From the NCBI GenBank assembly GCA_963971285.1, contig OZ020244.1, forward strand, positions 26,102,001-26,166,000: DNA of 64,000 bases. Direction: 5' to 3'. Positions 63,878 through 64,000 of this stretch are shown one piece after another (positions within the stretch are counted from its first letter, which is position 1; the number at the start of each line of letters is the position of its first letter). Made by a program: the position numbers and the translations under genes. Below the pieces are notes generated by a model. That model had not been told where the DNA came from, did no database searches, and saw only the letters and a list, made by a program, of their open reading frames with translations. The stretch comes from Astropecten irregularis (taxonomy: Eukaryota > Echinodermata > Asteroidea > Paxillosida > Astropectinidae).

Positions 63878-64000
63878 TGGGAGACTTTTGAGAACCGGTC
63901 TTCAAGTCAACAGCGCACGCGCACGCACAACAGCGCAGGCGCAAAACAACGCGCGCATGCTCACAACTGCGTGCGCGTGCGCTGTTGACTTGAAGACCGG
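63878..64000. mobile_element. Family E palindrome, cut by the window edge
   Basis: TGGGAGACTTTTGAGAACC start, CGGTCTTCAAGTCAACAGCG arm, then the closing arm CGCTGTTGACTTGAAGACCG at the edge. Nearly identical to the 23793 copy. Confidence 0.9.

Overview
The window is eukaryotic genomic DNA, most likely from a marine invertebrate deuterostome. Echinoderm is my first guess and amphioxus or hemichordate are possible; the sequence alone does not settle it. Reasons: multi-exon genes with GT/AG introns of a few hundred bases to several kb, a TBK1/IKK-epsilon-type innate immune kinase, a PDZRN-type RING/PDZ ubiquitin ligase, and very many short non-autonomous transposons.

All three genes lie on the + strand. 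(1) 1250-5780 holds the last three visible coding exons of a gene ending in helical, HEAT-like sequence. I read it as the C-terminus of exportin-T (XPOT), partly because XPOT lies directly upstream of TBK1 in vertebrates. (2) 24818-41062 holds a complete TBK1/IKBKE-like gene. Eighteen coding exons join in consistent phases into about 808 residues: kinase domain, ubiquitin-like domain, helical scaffold/dimerisation region and adaptor-binding tail. (3) 57726 to beyond the right edge is the start of a PDZRN3/PDZRN4-like (LNX3/4-type) E3 ligase. The first coding exon encodes RING, TRAF-type zinc fingers and coiled coil. After a 4.8 kb intron, a second exon starts the first PDZ domain.

Intergenic DNA and introns are dominated by short inverted-terminal-repeat elements. 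Family A (about 21 copies, TTAA targets) is the commonest. Family B shares A's right half but has a different left half. Families C, D, E (a GC-rich palindrome) and I (GGCTCC-rich ends) are also repeated. Single elements include a 207-bp hAT-like element with a perfect 8-bp target duplication, TA-flanked mariner-like elements, and TAA-flanked Harbinger-like elements. Several are nested, which gives a relative insertion order. tRNA-derived SINE fragments, a 12-bp and an 11-bp tandem repeat, and a dispersed coding-like fragment (25057 and 49356) complete the picture.

Functionally, TBK1 is the signalling kinase downstream of nucleic-acid sensors, exportin-T exports tRNA from the nucleus, and PDZRN is a cytoplasmic ubiquitin ligase scaffold. 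They need not act together; the meaningful context is the conserved XPOT-TBK1 neighbourhood. The 48.2-54.3 kb stretch upstream of PDZRN, and parts of its first intron, have little recognisable repeat and are the best places to look for regulatory DNA.
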